A stretch of DNA of 64,000 nucleotides from Flavobacterium inviolabile (GCF_013389455.1 NZ_CP058278.1:2728001-2792000); one strand, 5' to 3'. Positions 43,441 to 51,222 are shown, counted from the first letter of the stretch. Made by a program: numbers and translations. Notes: generated from the sequence alone by a model not told the origin.

Positions 43441-44328
43441 CTAAGGAATGGATAAAAATCCTTTGCGGATTTTCCATTCTTCTTCCCGGAAATGCTTTGG
43501 CGACAATCCGATATGCTTTTTAAAGAACCGGCTGAAATAGTATTCGTCTTTAAAACCCAAATCGGAAGAAATAGCTTTAATCTGGGTATTGGTATGCAGT
43601 AATTCCCATTTTGCCTTTAAAAGCAGCTTTTCATTTAGCAATGCCGAAACTGTTTTCTGGTAATACTGTTTGGTGGCATTACTGAGTGTCTTAACTGTCA
43701 CGCTCAGTTTTTCGGCATAAAAAGAAGGCTGATGTTCGGTTTGAAAATGTTGGTTGATCAATGCGGTAAGTGTGGTAAGAAACTCCGGCAGCGGGAGCAG
43801 GGCTTTAGCTTCCAAGGCAGCGGTTTCATTTTTGAGACGGGTCAGTTTGATTAAAAAGATTTTCAGATATGAAAAAACCAGCTCGTTTGAAGCCAGTTCC
43901 TCTTCTTTTATCTCATTTTGAATATTCTGAAATAAAACCGATAATTCATCGCGTTCTTTCAGCGGAAGCGGAATTTTTGAAGTGGCATAGATATTATTAA
44001 AAAGCACACCGTTACAGCCTACCTGATGGTGGTAGGTTTCAATGCAGAAAAAATTGGCATGGAACAACAGCAGGGAAGCTTCCGTTTCACTTTTAGGGTG
44101 CAAGGCAAATGCCTGATAGGTATTGAAACAAAAAATCTGATTTTCAGCATATTTTGTTTTCATCAAATCGGTTTCCACTGTTCCATTGCCCTGATGTATC
44201 CACAGGATCGCAAAATAATTTGTATGCAGCTGCCAGCTTTCCGTTGCTATAGCAACAGCAGAAATCAGGATAGGCGTACTTTCCTTAGAAGCTTTCTTTA
44301 TTTCCAGATAAATCGGATTGGTCAGCAT
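43441..44328 (-). CDS. AraC-family transcriptional regulator
   Basis: This 295-residue protein has an N-terminal cupin-like sensor domain (about 1-150; HQGNGTVETDLMKTKYAENQ) and a C-terminal pair of HTH motifs (about 190-290) with KAISSDLGFKDEYYFSRFFK and HIGLSPKHFRE, the canonical AraC signature. The inducer is unknown. It lies between a spermidine-synthase-like gene (3 bases upstream) and the DUF417 gene, all on the minus strand, so control of DUF417 is plausible. Confidence 0.92.
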   Translation of the reverse strand: MLTNPIYLEIKKASKESTPILISAVAIATESWQLHTNYFAILWIHQGNGTVETDLMKTKYAENQIFCFNTYQAFALHPKSETEASLLLFHANFFCIETYHHQVGCNGVLFNNIYATSKIPLPLKERDELSVLFQNIQNEIKEEELASNELVFSYLKIFLIKLTRLKNETAALEAKALLPLPEFLTTLTALINQHFQTEHQPSFYAEKLSVTVKTLSNATKQYYQKTVSALLNEKLLLKAKWELLHTNTQIKAISSDLGFKDEYYFSRFFKKHIGLSPKHFREEEWKIRKGFLSIP

Positions 44329-44331
44329 GAT

Positions 44332-44997
44332 TTATCCTAATTTTTTAATGGTAAACAACTCGTTATGATCTTCTACTTTCGGGTACATCCTAACGGAATA
44401 ATGCGCATTGAACTTCGAACGATAGGCGGTATTGCGCTGTTTGTGTTCGTCCGTGAGCACCATTGTATTAAACAGGATAAAACCGTTTACATTCAGCAGG
44501 AAATTGATGCGGTTGATAAAGAACTCCTCAAAAAGAAAATTCGGCATTACCGTATCCTGAAAAACATCAATAATGATCAGGTCATATTTCTCGCGGGTCT
44601 TTAAAACAAATTCAAAAGCATCATCTATGACCAGTTCCAGGTTGGGGATTTTATCCAGATCAAAATACTTGTTTGCCAGTTCTATCGTTTTCGGGTCTAT
44701 TTCCACACCGGTTACAGCTCCTTTAAATTTGATTTCATCCACCAGCGTTTTGATCACACTGCCGCCGGCCACACCCAAAACTAAAACCGTTTTAAAATTG
44801 CGGATTCGCTCAAAACCAATATAATGCAGCCCTTTTCTTAAAATCCGCTGCAAACTTCCATACGAATAGTTCGTATTCTTCGAATCCATAACCAGTTGCC
44901 CGTTATTCCAGGTAACTTCCAGATTTTTATTTATTTCCGATTTTTTTTGGTGTATATTTATGGGTATAAAGTAACTCAGCAGCTTTTTAAGTATCAT
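44332..44997 (-). CDS. spermidine-synthase-like methyltransferase-fold protein
   Basis: Counted from ATG 44995-44997 (MILKKLLSYFIP) this 221-residue protein carries the aminopropyltransferase/methyltransferase core VLVLGVAGGSVIKTLVDE (nucleotide loop), GVEIDPKTIELANKYFDL, DDAFEFVLKTREKYDLIII and DVFQDTVMPNFLFE. A short beta-rich N-terminal domain (KNLEVTWNNGQLVMDSKNTN) precedes it. It is shorter than true SpeE and lacks a neighbouring speD, so the reaction is uncertain. The longer start at 45063 would overlap the divergent acyltransferase gene and is rejected. Confidence 0.82.
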   Translation of the reverse strand: MILKKLLSYFIPINIHQKKSEINKNLEVTWNNGQLVMDSKNTNYSYGSLQRILRKGLHYIGFERIRNFKTVLVLGVAGGSVIKTLVDEIKFKGAVTGVEIDPKTIELANKYFDLDKIPNLELVIDDAFEFVLKTREKYDLIIIDVFQDTVMPNFLFEEFFINRINFLLNVNGFILFNTMVLTDEHKQRNTAYRSKFNAHYSVRMYPKVEDHNELFTIKKLG

Positions 44998-45054
44998 CCA
45001 TTCACATTTTCTATTCGTAAATATAATGCTATTTTTACACCAAACTTTTTTAAA

Positions 45055-45612
45055 ATGAAACAATTTCTATACAGGTTAATATTCTTTAAATGGATGGGAT
45101 GGAAGATAAACGGTGCGATTGCTCCGGAAATCAAAAAGTGCATCATGATAGTGGTACCGCATACCAGCTGGCACGATTTCTACCTTGGTGTATTTACCAG
45201 AGGAATATTAGACCAGGAAATGAACTTTGTTGCTAAAAAAGAACTGTTTAAATTCCCTTTTGGAGCCTATTTCAGATGGATGGGCGGCGCACCGCTAAAC
45301 CGTCAGAAAAACGAAAACAAAGTAGATGCCATTGCCAAAGTATTTGAAGGAAAAGAGGTTTTCCGCCTGGCGATCGCTCCCGAAGGAACCCGGAAAAAAG
45401 TAACGGAATGGAAAACAGGATTCTATTATATCGCCATGAAAGCCGGTATTCCGATAGTCCCGGTTGCTTTTGACTATGGCAAAAAAGAAGTAAAAATTGC
45501 CGCACCGTTTTACCCTACCGGTGATAAAGAAAAAGACTTTAAAGCATTACAGCAACATTATAAAGGAGTCATCGGGAAAATTCCAAAATACAGCTTTGTA
45601 CCGGAAGCATAA
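45055..45612 (+). CDS. lysophospholipid-type acyltransferase
   Basis: Read from ATG 45055 (MKQFLYRLIFFKWMGW) this 185-residue protein is a PlsC-like acyltransferase. It has the HX4D catalytic motif in PHTSWHDFYLG (His36, Asp41), the FPFGAYFRWMGGAPLNR block, and the substrate-binding APEGTRKK segment. It is smaller than canonical PlsC and matches the short family typical of Bacteroidota; the acyl acceptor could be lysophosphatidic acid or another lipid. An upstream ATG at 44896 would add 53 residues antisense to the neighbouring gene and is rejected. Confidence 0.88.
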   Translation: MKQFLYRLIFFKWMGWKINGAIAPEIKKCIMIVVPHTSWHDFYLGVFTRGILDQEMNFVAKKELFKFPFGAYFRWMGGAPLNRQKNENKVDAIAKVFEGKEVFRLAIAPEGTRKKVTEWKTGFYYIAMKAGIPIVPVAFDYGKKEVKIAAPFYPTGDKEKDFKALQQHYKGVIGKIPKYSFVPEA

Positions 45613-45674
45613 TTAAAAAAAAGAAATTGATTGCCGGACTTTTTATTTCCGGTTAAGAAGTTTGTTAATGGGGA

Positions 45675-45722
45675 GGGCTTTATAGTTCGAAAGAAATTGA
45701 TCTCTTTCAAACTATAAAGCCC
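45675..45722. repeat. long perfect hairpin between convergent genes
   Basis: GGGCTTTATAGTT (45675-45687) pairs with AACTATAAAGCCC (45710-45722), and after one mismatch GAAAGA (45689-45694) pairs with TCTTTC (45703-45708), leaving an 8-base loop. No T-run follows on either strand. A smaller CCGGA/TCCGG hairpin (about 45634-45652) precedes it. It may be a terminator of unusual type or a small inverted-repeat element. Confidence 0.6.
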
Positions 45723-45793
45723 CGAATAGCTGGTGAACAGCTTTACGATAACAAAGTTTACTAAACAGAAACCGCTGGTTAGAGCCGGTATAC

Positions 45794-46357
45794 CTAAAAC
45801 TCCACATCATCTGCTACGTTGCCTCCTTGTTCAGCAGCAAATTTTTCGGAATATTCCTTTTCTTTTTGCTCCCTGTAGTCTAAATAATACCGCATTGTTT
45901 CGAGCTCTTCGTTAGCAATTGGCATCCATTGCATAGCCACCGACTGAAAATCGCCCAATGAAATCCCGAAATTATCCTGTATCCATTGTGCACCGTCATA
46001 TCCGTAAGCATAAGCGGCCTGCCGGGCTCCATTGAGCTCTTCATAGAAATAACGGTCTGTTTGCATCTTTTCAAGATTCTTCGAACCTTCTTCGCTTATT
46101 ACCGCTTTCAGGTTGCCTAATTTCGGATGATCACCTGCTTCTGCAAAATATTGCCCAAAAATTGTAACTACCTCATAGGTGCTGTCTTCCTGCATTCGTG
46201 CTCCCCAAAGCGCAGAGGCTTCTTCAAAAACTGCCTTTTCAATTCCCAATACTTTCAGGATTTCGTTTTGGTCAACTCCGGATGACATTTTTGAAGCAAT
46301 AGCCGCATAATCATACAATGTAACCCCGTGAATGGGTTCTAATAATGGATTACTCAT
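45794..46357 (-). CDS. DUF6620 family protein
   Basis: This 187-residue acidic protein of the DUF6620 kind is predicted to be all-helical, with NPLLEPIHGVTLYDYAAIAS at the start and LWGARMQEDSTYEVVTIFGQ in the middle. The function is unknown. It is the last gene of a four-gene minus-strand operon and overlaps the preceding zinc-ribbon gene by 8 bases, so translation is coupled. The C-terminus is acidic (NVADDVEF). Confidence 0.75.
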   Translation of the reverse strand: MSNPLLEPIHGVTLYDYAAIASKMSSGVDQNEILKVLGIEKAVFEEASALWGARMQEDSTYEVVTIFGQYFAEAGDHPKLGNLKAVISEEGSKNLEKMQTDRYFYEELNGARQAAYAYGYDGAQWIQDNFGISLGDFQSVAMQWMPIANEELETMRYYLDYREQKEKEYSEKFAAEQGGNVADDVEF

Positions 46358-47219
46358 AATTTTCTGTTTTGTATTCGTTTAATAATCGGGTATAAAATTT
46401 TTCGTGTTCTTGCTGCATATCCGGATTTATTTTGTTCCATTCATCAAACATCGCCCGTAAATAATGTTGGTATAATTTCGGAGCTTTGTCTTTCAATTCC
46501 TGCCATTGCTTTTCTAAATCCTCCATTTGTGCTGTTTTTTGCTGAATACTGTTCTGATCATTTTCGAAAATAATGTTCAGCGTTAATTGGTGTTTTTGCT
46601 GATGCAGTTCTTCCATTTTTTCAGGAATTTCATAATACTCTTTCAACAAATGCGCTGTTCGTTGTTCGGCAAGGCTTCTTCCCAGATGTTCCAGCATTTT
46701 TGCCTGTGAGCTTGGCTCAAAAGTATTCCGGGTACTACAGGCGGGACAAGTGATATAAGCGGTTGTAAAATAGATTTTTTCAATCGGGACAGGGCTTCCG
46801 CATTGTGTACAGCGAAATTGATCTTTGATGGTTTCGTACTCGTCTAAAATTTTCTGGTATTTCACTTCATAATCTTCCTGATCGGTACTGTCTATTCTTT
46901 CACGACAGTCCTGATACAATTCCTCTAACTGATAGAATCTGTCGTAACATTCGGTTCTGAATTCAAGGTAGGTTACAAAATCATCTTCATCGTAAGGAAA
47001 ATACGTTATTTTTTCCTCCTTCACTTCACGGGCTTTTTTTACAATGTTTTCCATCTGACCTAATACGGCCGATTTCATCCTTAAATATTCCCGTCTAAAC
47101 TGGCCGGTATCGGAATTGTTTATCGTTATCAATTCCGGAATAGAGGCTTCTGTAAACTCTTTGAGCTTGCCTTCTAATTTACTTATGAAAATAAAAAATC
47201 GTTCCTGGGTTGCTTGCAT
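46350..47219 (-). CDS. zinc-ribbon, coiled-coil-rich protein
   Basis: Counted from ATG 47217-47219 (MQATQERFFIFIS) this is a 289-residue soluble protein. It is mostly helical with coiled-coil-like heptads, interrupted near the middle by a four-cysteine zinc ribbon (CTQCGSPVPIEKIYF, then ITCPACSTRNTFEP). The C-terminal half is a Glu/Gln-rich helix region (MEDLEKQWQELKDKAPKLYQ). An in-frame ATG at 47223-47225 is an alternative start; longer forms overlap the upstream gene. The family is not recognised beyond the ribbon. It lies between a small zinc-ribbon gene and DUF6620, with tight spacing. Confidence 0.7.
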   Translation of the reverse strand: MQATQERFFIFISKLEGKLKEFTEASIPELITINNSDTGQFRREYLRMKSAVLGQMENIVKKAREVKEEKITYFPYDEDDFVTYLEFRTECYDRFYQLEELYQDCRERIDSTDQEDYEVKYQKILDEYETIKDQFRCTQCGSPVPIEKIYFTTAYITCPACSTRNTFEPSSQAKMLEHLGRSLAEQRTAHLLKEYYEIPEKMEELHQQKHQLTLNIIFENDQNSIQQKTAQMEDLEKQWQELKDKAPKLYQHYLRAMFDEWNKINPDMQQEHEKFYTRLLNEYKTENYE

Positions 47220-47232
47220 GATCATGTATAAT

Positions 47233-47475
47233 TTAGGAGTTATCCTCTTTTTTAATATTAATTCCATCCGATATTTTTACGGAGAGAAACGTAAAGCCAC
47301 AATAAGCACAGTGGGTTAATCCGTCATCTTTTGCTCTTCCGGCTCCACAATTGGGGCAGGTTCTTGTCGCTACTTTTGCAGCTTCATCCACAAAATCGCC
47401 TCCGTACGATTTTTGTTCTTTGGCTTTCTGCTTCATTTTCTCTAAAATGGAAAGTGGTTTTTTCTTTTCTTCCAT
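47233..47475 (-). CDS. small zinc-ribbon protein
   Basis: From ATG 47473-47475 this 80-residue protein (MEEKKKPLSILEKMKQKAKE) has a basic helical N-terminus and one zinc ribbon: CPNCGAGRAKDDGLTHC followed by AYCGFTF, that is CxxC-x(11)-CxxC. A longer reading by six codons exists but overlaps the SPFH stop. It starts 4 bases after the SPFH gene ends. Small zinc ribbons beside SPFH proteins occur in other bacteria (Bacillus ydj genes); the exact function is unknown. Confidence 0.7.
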   Translation of the reverse strand: MEEKKKPLSILEKMKQKAKEQKSYGGDFVDEAAKVATRTCPNCGAGRAKDDGLTHCAYCGFTFLSVKISDGINIKKEDNS

Positions 47476-47479
47476 AACC

Positions 47480-48430
47480 TTATAATTTATCAATCAACTC
47501 CGCTTTTTTGGCTTTATATTCTGTTTCGTCAATTAATCCGCTTTCAAAAAGAGTTTTGAGCTTTTGAAGCTTTGCCATAATGTCCTCTTGTGCGGCTGGC
47601 TGATTCATTTGCTGCTGCATTTGGTTCATCATCATTCCGGCAATCATTCCGCTTGTCGTGCCTTCATTGGCAACAGTGCCTTGTTGCCCGATAGCCTGTG
47701 CCGTACTGAACCGGGTAAATTTATCCATATCGGTTACCATGTTCATATTCGTGATTTTATCATAATGTGCCGAAACTTCGTCGGGCAGGGTAACGCTGGT
47801 AATCGTAAACGTGATTAAATCAATACCGAATTGAGCAAAATACGGCTTTAAAAAAGGTGTTATTTTTCCGCCTAATTCTGTTACATTTCCGGCGATGTCT
47901 TTTACAGCAATATTTTCCTGCGCTAAAACCTCGCCGAATTTCGGAGCAATAAAATCTCTTAATTCGTATTGCAGTTCAAAAATGGTAAAGGTCCGGTAAG
48001 AACCTGCATACTGACGAAAGAAGGTTTCGAAATCCTTTATCTGAATATCAAACGTTCCGAAAGCCCGGACACGAACCTGTCCAAATTCAGGATCCCGCAT
48101 CATAATCGGAGCAGGCGTACCCCATTTGTTGTTCACAAACTGACGGGTGTTTACAAAATAAATATCGGCTTTGAACGGACTTTGAAAGCCATATTTCCAA
48201 CCTTTTAAGCGACTTAATACCGGAATATTTTCAGTACTTAAGGTATGTAGTCCCGGTTGAAAAACATCGGCTAATTGTCCTTCGTTCAGGAAAACAGCAA
48301 TTTGTGATTCCCGGACCGTTAGCTTTGCCCCGTTTTTAATCTCTTTGTCGGTGTCCTCAAACTTCCACATCAACAGATTCGGATCCGGTGTGGCAGCTTC
48401 AATAATGTCAATGAATTGTGATGTTATCAT
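47480..48430 (-). CDS. SPFH-domain protein of the YdjI type with C-terminal SHOCT
   Basis: This 316-residue protein is of the group first named 'virion core protein-like', represented by B. subtilis YdjI. It has an SPFH (band 7) domain over about residues 25-240 (QIAVFLNEGQLADVFQPG; VRVRAFGTFDIQIKDFETFF), a Met/Gln-rich linker (MIAGMMMNQMQQQMNQ), and a SHOCT motif at the C-terminus (KLKTLFESGLIDETEYKAKK). It has no TM helix. SPFH proteins form ring assemblies on membranes. It leads a four-gene operon with two zinc-ribbon proteins and DUF6620. Confidence 0.88.
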   Translation of the reverse strand: MITSQFIDIIEAATPDPNLLMWKFEDTDKEIKNGAKLTVRESQIAVFLNEGQLADVFQPGLHTLSTENIPVLSRLKGWKYGFQSPFKADIYFVNTRQFVNNKWGTPAPIMMRDPEFGQVRVRAFGTFDIQIKDFETFFRQYAGSYRTFTIFELQYELRDFIAPKFGEVLAQENIAVKDIAGNVTELGGKITPFLKPYFAQFGIDLITFTITSVTLPDEVSAHYDKITNMNMVTDMDKFTRFSTAQAIGQQGTVANEGTTSGMIAGMMMNQMQQQMNQPAAQEDIMAKLQKLKTLFESGLIDETEYKAKKAELIDKL

Positions 48431-48731
48431 ACGCTATTAGTGTTACTATGTTTGTATTACGTAGCACGTTTCTTTCGGGGGAAAAATAGGGGGAAGGGGA
48501 GATTAGTGAGACCTTGAAACTTCACAGACAAGATTTCGTCTGCAGTCTTCAATTCACTGTGACTAAATTACAAAAAAAAAACATTCTGTTGCAAAATACT
48601 TCTGATAAATCCGGAAACCAATAACAGCAGGCCGATTCACTTAAAAAGATTGTATATCATTTTTTTTCAAAAAAATAAAACCAAACCTTTTACTATTTCG
48701 TATATACCTGTATTAATCAGAATATACGATT
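48431..48731. other. 301-base divergent gap with an inverted repeat
   Basis: The gap separates the SPFH operon (minus) from the hypothetical gene at 48732 (plus). CGTATAT (48699-48705) and ATATACG (48722-48728) form an inverted repeat directly before that gene's ATG and could be an operator. Otherwise the region is AT-rich and no clean promoter match stands out. Confidence 0.45.
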
Positions 48732-49178
48732 ATGAAAGTCCGGTTATCAGTATGTATTCCATCCGTATCTTTCTGTTCCTGTAATCAGGATCAGGATATG
48801 AATACCTGCCCGTTACCGACAAAAACATACAAAAGAACTTTTTCTTCTTCCGGTAATCTGATGGTTTTAACAGATGTAGGTGCTGCCACATCGCATACCG
48901 ACGGCGGTATTATTTTAAGTAATAATTTCCCGGATGCATTTACAGCTACACCGAACATGGGAACAATTGCTATGAGTAACCAGATTAGAATTTATGAACC
49001 GGGCACAATGCCTGGGAATCCTGTAGCTATTACCTGCGAGAACGTTACTAAAAAGATATTTATCGCGGAACGATTAAAGGGAGGAGGAAATGTTCTTTTG
49101 TTTAATACACCAATTACGAATGGTGATTATGTACCGGTGTCCAAACGTTTAGAAGCAGGCGTTACTGCTGTTCATTAG
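48732..49178 (+). CDS. hypothetical exported protein, possibly truncated
   Basis: This 148-residue protein has an N-terminus (MKVRLSVCIPSVSFCSCNQD) that resembles a worn lipoprotein signal: it is less hydrophobic than usual and has Cys at 13, 15 and 17. The rest, with MVLTDVGAATSHTDGGIIL, IRIYEPGTMPGNPVAITC and KIFIAERLKGGGNVLLFN, has the strand-rich look of beta-propeller blades but supports only two or three blades. A complete propeller would be larger, so this may be a shortened or recently damaged gene. I do not recognise the family. A strong terminator follows. Confidence 0.5.
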   Translation: MKVRLSVCIPSVSFCSCNQDQDMNTCPLPTKTYKRTFSSSGNLMVLTDVGAATSHTDGGIILSNNFPDAFTATPNMGTIAMSNQIRIYEPGTMPGNPVAITCENVTKKIFIAERLKGGGNVLLFNTPITNGDYVPVSKRLEAGVTAVH

Positions 49179-49229
49179 ATTTGTAAATAAATTGTGATAC
49201 ATTTTGTTTTGGGTTAGTTTGAGGTTAGG

Positions 49230-49262
49230 ACCTCAGTTGCATTATGCGGCTGAGGTTTTTTT
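49230..49262. terminator. bidirectional terminator
   Basis: ACCTCAG (49230-49236) and CTGAGGT (49250-49256) form a stem around a loop containing a nested CAT-T-ATG pairing. T-runs follow on the plus strand (49255-49262). It serves the hypothetical gene (plus); the XRE gene stop (49261-49263, minus) lies at its edge. Confidence 0.8.
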
Positions 49263-49692
49263 ATTGTTGTTCATAATTTTTAAAAGTTCCGTCTTTATAA
49301 AAAATCACGATGCGCTCTATCGCATCCGGATTATTAAAAATGGGAGGAAGGGCTGTTTTTTCGTTTCCGGAAACCTCTTGTCCGGAAAATGTTGCCGTTG
49401 AAAATAAATCCGGTATATTTTCTTCTACGGCATATTCCTGTATCGTTGCCGTATTAATGGCATCCGATTTTGGAAAAGTACCCTTGCCGTTAAGAATCCA
49501 GTACAAATCCACTTCCGGGAAAAACTCAATAATTTTTAAGATAAAATCAAGACTCGGTTTGTTTCTGCCGGAGAGCAGGTGAGACAAACCGGAACGCTGC
49601 ACACCGATCTTATCGGCAAACGAAGAAGCAGATAAACCATAATAATCCAGTATTATTTCCAGTCTTTTAATAAAATCATCTGTGTTTACCAT
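49261..49692 (-). CDS. XRE-family transcriptional regulator
   Basis: From ATG 49690-49692 this is a 143-residue protein. The N-terminal HTH_3 domain (about residues 5-65) includes LSASSFADKIGVQRSGLSHL, with recognition helix near GVQRSGLSHLL, then GRNKPSLDFILKIIEFFPEV. The following YWILNGKGTFPK is typical of flavobacterial XRE regulators. The C-terminal 75 residues have no recognised domain and no S24 peptidase motif, so it is not a LexA/CI-type self-cleaver. The start codon overlaps the first copy of a GTTTAC-N4-GTAAAC motif, which suggests autoregulation. It is divergent from an M14 peptidase gene. Confidence 0.88.
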   Translation of the reverse strand: MVNTDDFIKRLEIILDYYGLSASSFADKIGVQRSGLSHLLSGRNKPSLDFILKIIEFFPEVDLYWILNGKGTFPKSDAINTATIQEYAVEENIPDLFSTATFSGQEVSGNEKTALPPIFNNPDAIERIVIFYKDGTFKNYEQQ

Positions 49693-49769
49693 TGTAAAGA
49701 AATATTTCAATTTGCAATATTACAAATGTAAACAAATAGTTCTATCCAAACAACTTTACAACTGTAAAC
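49684..49769 (-). promoter_or_regulatory. XRE gene promoter with three operator copies
   Basis: Three 16-base sites follow the pattern GTTTAC-N4-GTAAAC: 49684-49699 (GTTTAC/GTAAAG, over the XRE start codon), 49718-49733 (TATTAC/GTAAAC) and 49754-49769 (CTTTAC/GTAAAC). On the minus strand TACATTTG (49723-49730) is a perfect -7 element, with TTG (complement of 49747-49749) 16 bases upstream. The middle site lies on the -7 element, as expected for autorepression. Confidence 0.65.
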
Positions 49770-49807
49770 AATGTTTATATGATTAATATCTAACTTCAAA
49801 TATAATG

Positions 49808-49823
49808 TATCAAACATTTGATA
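49808..49823. promoter_or_regulatory. perfect palindrome TATCAAA-CA-TTTGATA
   Basis: This 16-base perfect inverted repeat lies between the two divergent promoters. Its sequence differs from the GTTTAC sites, so a second DNA-binding protein may act here, or it may be a chance feature of AT-rich DNA. Confidence 0.35.
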
Positions 49824-49883
49824 ATAAGAAAAATACGAATTTAATTAACAAGTTACAAATATAGTAACTATTGCATCCTGACT

Positions 49884-49906
49884 CCTGTAAACCCGGTGTT
49901 TACAGG
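49884..49906. promoter_or_regulatory. 23-base perfect inverted repeat with GTAAAC/GTTTAC arms
   Basis: CCTGTAAAC (49884-49892) and GTTTACAGG (49898-49906) are perfect inverted repeats around CCGGT. The arms contain the same half-site as the flanking operators but in opposite orientation. It could bind the XRE protein in a different register or fold as an RNA hairpin. A 19-base imperfect relative, AGTTACAAATATAGTAACT, is at 49851-49869. Confidence 0.4.
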
Positions 49907-49931
49907 GATAACATAAATACATATTTTCTAT

Positions 49932-49971
49932 GTTTACAATTGTAATTTAATAGATGTTTACTTTTGTAAAT
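49932..49971 (+). promoter_or_regulatory. M14 peptidase promoter with two operator copies
   Basis: Sites at 49932-49947 (GTTTAC-AATT-GTAATT) and 49956-49971 (GTTTAC-TTTT-GTAAAT) repeat the pattern seen in front of the XRE gene. TTG (49940-49942), a 16-base spacer and TACTTTTG (49959-49966) form a promoter of the Bacteroidota type. One site covers the -33 element and the other the -7 element, so a bound repressor would block polymerase. Confidence 0.65.
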
Positions 49972-49986
49972 AGAAAATAGTTACAA

Positions 49987-51141
49987 ATGGAATTTCAGAA
50001 GATATTCGAATCAAACAAAGAACAAAGCCTGTATGGCCGTTATATCACCAACACCCATATCGAACCGTTACTTACAAAACTGGGCAGTGATTTTACGGTT
50101 AGCAGTAGCGGAAAATCCGTAAACGGATTACCTATATATACTATTAAGGTAGGCAGCGGTTCCGTAAAATTGTATATGTGGTCACAGATGCACGGAAACG
50201 AGTCCACGACCACCAAAGCTTTATTTGATTTATTAAACCTGTTAAACAGCGAATCGGAGCTGGCGGTTTCCTTTAAAAACGCCTTTACCTTTTGCATTAT
50301 CCCGATCTTAAATCCGGATGGCGCGGCAGCCTATACCCGTGTAAACGCCAATGAAACTGATCTGAACCGGGATTCTGTTGCGCTGAGTCAGCCAGAAAGT
50401 AAGCAGTTACGGCAGCTATATGAAGAATTTCGGCCTGATTTTTGCTTTAACCTGCACGACCAGCGCACGATTTTCGGAGCCGGTCCGGAAGGTAATCCGG
50501 CAACAGTCTCATTTTTAGCGCCTTCTTATAATGAAGAACGGGAAATTAATGAGGTCAGACAGCAGGCAATTAACGTTATTGCTGCTATGAATGCCGAATT
50601 ACAGAAACATATCCCCAATCAGGTAGGACGCTTTGATGATTCCTATAATATTAACTGTATAGGCGATATGTTTCAGACACTGGGAACGCCGACGATCCTT
50701 TTTGAGGCAGGGCATTTCCAGCAGGATTATGAAAGAGAAGTGACGCGGAAAATGATTTTTACTGCTTATTTGGTTGCATTGCTAACTATTTCAAAAAACG
50801 AACATGTTAGCAATAAAACGACAGAATATTTCGATATTCCTCAAAATAAGATAGTTTTTTTTGATTTTATTTACAAAAATATCAAAACAGATTGTGCTGG
50901 TAAACAAAAAATTACTAATTTTGCCGCCCAATACAAAGAAATCCTGGAGGACGGAAAAATTAATTTTCAGGCATTCATTTCAGAAGCAGGTGCGTTATCG
51001 GGTTATTTTGGACATCAGGAATATGATTTCAAAAATAAACCAATTACAAACGATAAAGGAACCACACCCGCAATTAATGACAACGCAAATTTTTTAGTAG
51101 ATAAAAACGAGAAAATTGTTAATGGTTTGCTAAAAAAATAA
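49987..51141 (+). CDS. M14-family zinc carboxypeptidase
   Basis: This 384-residue protein has the zinc ligands HGNE (His69, Glu72 in QMHGNESTTT) and a third His in FNLHDQRTIFGAG (about residue 157). A Glu in ILFEAGHFQQDYER (near 240) is the likely catalytic base, and NPDGAAAYTRVNANETDLNR is also typical of M14. It has no signal peptide, so it appears cytoplasmic, which is unusual for digestive carboxypeptidases but fits a murein-peptide or succinyl-type subfamily. The C-terminal 120 residues are less conserved. It is divergent from the XRE regulator, under shared operators. Confidence 0.88.
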   Translation: MEFQKIFESNKEQSLYGRYITNTHIEPLLTKLGSDFTVSSSGKSVNGLPIYTIKVGSGSVKLYMWSQMHGNESTTTKALFDLLNLLNSESELAVSFKNAFTFCIIPILNPDGAAAYTRVNANETDLNRDSVALSQPESKQLRQLYEEFRPDFCFNLHDQRTIFGAGPEGNPATVSFLAPSYNEEREINEVRQQAINVIAAMNAELQKHIPNQVGRFDDSYNINCIGDMFQTLGTPTILFEAGHFQQDYEREVTRKMIFTAYLVALLTISKNEHVSNKTTEYFDIPQNKIVFFDFIYKNIKTDCAGKQKITNFAAQYKEILEDGKINFQAFISEAGALSGYFGHQEYDFKNKPITNDKGTTPAINDNANFLVDKNEKIVNGLLKK

Positions 51142-51182
51142 TAATTCGGTAATTATACTGAATAATTAGTGTTAATTTGTCG

Positions 51183-51190
51183 TAGATTTG
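51183..51190 (+). promoter_or_regulatory. -7 element for the Lrp-family gene
   Basis: TAGATTTG matches TAnnTTTG, 32 bases before the ATG at 51223. No TTG is found at normal spacing. Confidence 0.5.
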
Positions 51191-51222
51191 CATTTTAAAT
51201 ATAAATAGATAAATATAACTTT

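Noticed and set aside
44896..45054. Upstream ATG for the acyltransferase (53 extra residues)
   Set aside because: The extension lies antisense inside the spermidine-synthase-like gene; the HX4D motif position fits the start at 45055.
49884..49906. Inverted repeat as a terminator for the XRE or M14 gene
   Set aside because: It lies between two start-side regions with no T-run on either strand, and its arms match the operator half-sites.
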